Shown here piece after piece: positions 63,601 through 64,000 of a DNA stretch of 64,000 nt. Position 1 is the stretch's first letter; each line of letters opens with the position of its first letter. The stretch covers positions 90,948,368 through 91,012,367 of the forward strand of contig NC_058337.1 in assembly GCF_905475395.1 (NCBI RefSeq). The letters are read 5' to 3'. The translations under genes and the position numbers were made by a program. The DNA comes from Chrysoperla carnea (taxonomy: Eukaryota; Arthropoda; Insecta; Neuroptera; Chrysopidae). The notes under the pieces are model-generated. The model made no database searches. It saw only the letters and a list, made by a program, of their open reading frames with translations, and was not told where the DNA came from.

Positions 63601-63921
63601 AAAACTTGATGTAATAAATGAATTTTGAAAAATATTGTAAGCATGTACGAATCATGTATGTTTTGCAATATTTATAAATAGTAGTGTTTTGTTTCTCAAT
63701 CGACGTCAAAGCATTGAAAAATAAAAAACAACGGATATGAGATTCTATGTTTACAACATTATCTAATTTAAACACAGTTTTAAGGAAAACTTAAGCTTTT
63801 ATTCTATAACAAGTAAGTTTCAACAGGACATAATCGAAATCCCCTTGTTTTTAAATGATATTTCCAAGCGCTTCCACCAATATTGAAATAAAAAAATGCA
63901 AACAATCCTTACCAATTTCAT
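57615..63921 (-). CDS. CPR gene 4: RR-1 cuticular protein, three exons
   Basis: Predicted 139-residue secreted cuticular protein. Exon 1, 63913-63921, encodes MKL and is followed by GTAAGG; exon 2 is 61066-61190; exon 3 is 57615-57900. Introns are 2722 bp (phase 0) and 3165 bp (GTAAGT/TTACAG, phase 2). Exon 2 gives LLVIAAVCLSYVYA, completing the signal peptide, then RPQPQKDEEVAIISQSS and the start of the domain, DPDGGYQWS. Exon 3 continues YEAANGIKAQEVGTIKKATG, GSASWTAPDGTVINLSY, TADDERGFVPVGDHLPTPPP, the RR-1 pattern, with Trp replacing the second Tyr of SYSYTAP and an extra Asp in TADDERGF. It ends with the helix AIAKAVEYLLSL and a Ser/Thr/Pro tail finishing RAGKK. Expected role: chitin-binding structural protein of soft cuticle. 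The promoter lies at or beyond the right edge. Confidence 0.9.
57901..61065 (-). other. Intron 2 of CPR gene 4
   Basis: AT-rich. It holds a diverged, partial family T copy at 59112-59440. The frame at 60014-60199 (plus) lies in an extremely AT-rich patch and is not a gene. Confidence 0.7.
59112..59440 (+). repeat. Partial, diverged family T copy
   Basis: Starts TATACCCTATATATGAAATG and contains CAAGTTTGTAACGCTTAGAA, GTTCATAAAATCACCTAATT, GAGATATCAAGCTGAAATTT and TTTGTTTGAAACATTTTTTC. The CCGT run is reduced to TCCGTC, and the sequence ends before the 3' hairpin. Confidence 0.7.
61645..61710. repeat. Direct duplication ending in a perfect 11-bp palindrome
   Basis: CTATTAAGTAAAGAATAAAACTAT is followed by a second, slightly changed copy (CTATTAAGTAAAGTATGAAACTAT). 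The second copy runs into ATGAAACTATA, TC, TATAGTTTCAT at 61687-61710, an uninterrupted hairpin with a 2-base centre. Confidence 0.7.
62580..62930 (+). repeat. Compound dispersed repeat with two partial copies in tandem
   Basis: Two similar stretches, TTTGTCTGTGGAATCGTAGC (about 62645) and GTCTGTCTGTGGCATCGTAC (about 62738), each lead into an AACAGATTAACCGATTTTGA or AACGGATGAATAAAATTTGA block, with a GTGTGTGTGTGT run between. The second continues into the part shared with 20085-20275. It is a non-coding interspersed repeat; the first copy is cut short. Confidence 0.55.
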
Positions 63922-64000
63922 TGTGGCAAATTTTTCTAAACTAAGAAAAGCACTAAAACACAACTTTTTTTTAATAATTAAAAGATGTTTTTCTCGCGTT

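Larger units (their letters stand above)
61191..63912 (-). other. Intron 1 of CPR gene 4
   Basis: AT-rich intron holding a palindrome at 61687-61710 and a repeat block at 62580-62930. Minus-strand frames at 61216-61419, 62938-63132 and 63506-63775 have no recognisable family. Confidence 0.7.

Overview
The window is AT-rich, intron-containing eukaryotic DNA from an arthropod, almost certainly an insect. The diagnostic content is a loose cluster of four cuticular-protein genes of the CPR family with the RR-1 form of the Rebers-Riddiford chitin-binding domain. Spliceosomal GT-AG introns, a 3-kb non-LTR retrotransposon, tRNA-derived SINE-like sequences and several MITE-like or unclassified repeats fit an insect genome of moderate to large size. 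I cannot name the species; the repeat-rich, AT-rich style would suit a lacewing-like genome, but that is only an impression.

Layout. 1-13.1 kb: no gene recognised; two fold-back elements (about 2.87-3.09 kb and 11.85-12.44 kb), degenerate tandem repeats (3.2-3.7 kb) and fragments of a dispersed family (family T below). 13.68-14.61 kb, minus strand: CPR gene 1, two secure exons; a 12-nt first exon at 21458-21469 is the best candidate for its start. 21.6-39.5 kb: about 18 kb of intergenic DNA with three long copies of family T, a tRNA-like SINE head, a hairpin-bearing GC-richer block and a possible Tc1/mariner end. 39.57-41.38 kb, minus: CPR gene 2, three exons. 42.14-45.18 kb, minus: a 5'-truncated non-LTR retrotransposon with an uninterrupted 873-codon reverse transcriptase frame and a perfect 16-bp target-site duplication. 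48.12-48.51 kb, plus: CPR gene 3, a single exon with TATA box and poly(A) signal. 48.6-57.6 kb: intergenic DNA with a LINE pseudogene, a TIR element and a SINE. 57.6-63.9 kb, minus: CPR gene 4, three exons, its promoter lying beyond the right edge.

All four proteins have a signal peptide and one RR-1 domain ending in the usual aromatic/ADxxGF/P-x-G-D/Q pattern, so they should be secreted by epidermal cells into the chitinous procuticle. They differ in flanking low-complexity sequence (Gln-rich N-terminus in gene 1, Ser/Thr/Pro tail in gene 2, short Pro-rich tails in genes 3 and 4) and in intron layout. The cluster looks like an ordinary tandem family broken up by transposable elements. I found no operon, CRISPR array, tRNA or rRNA gene, and no convincing undescribed system; the most informative points are the intron mosaic within the cluster, the fresh LINE insertion, and the dispersed family with a 3'-terminal hairpin.
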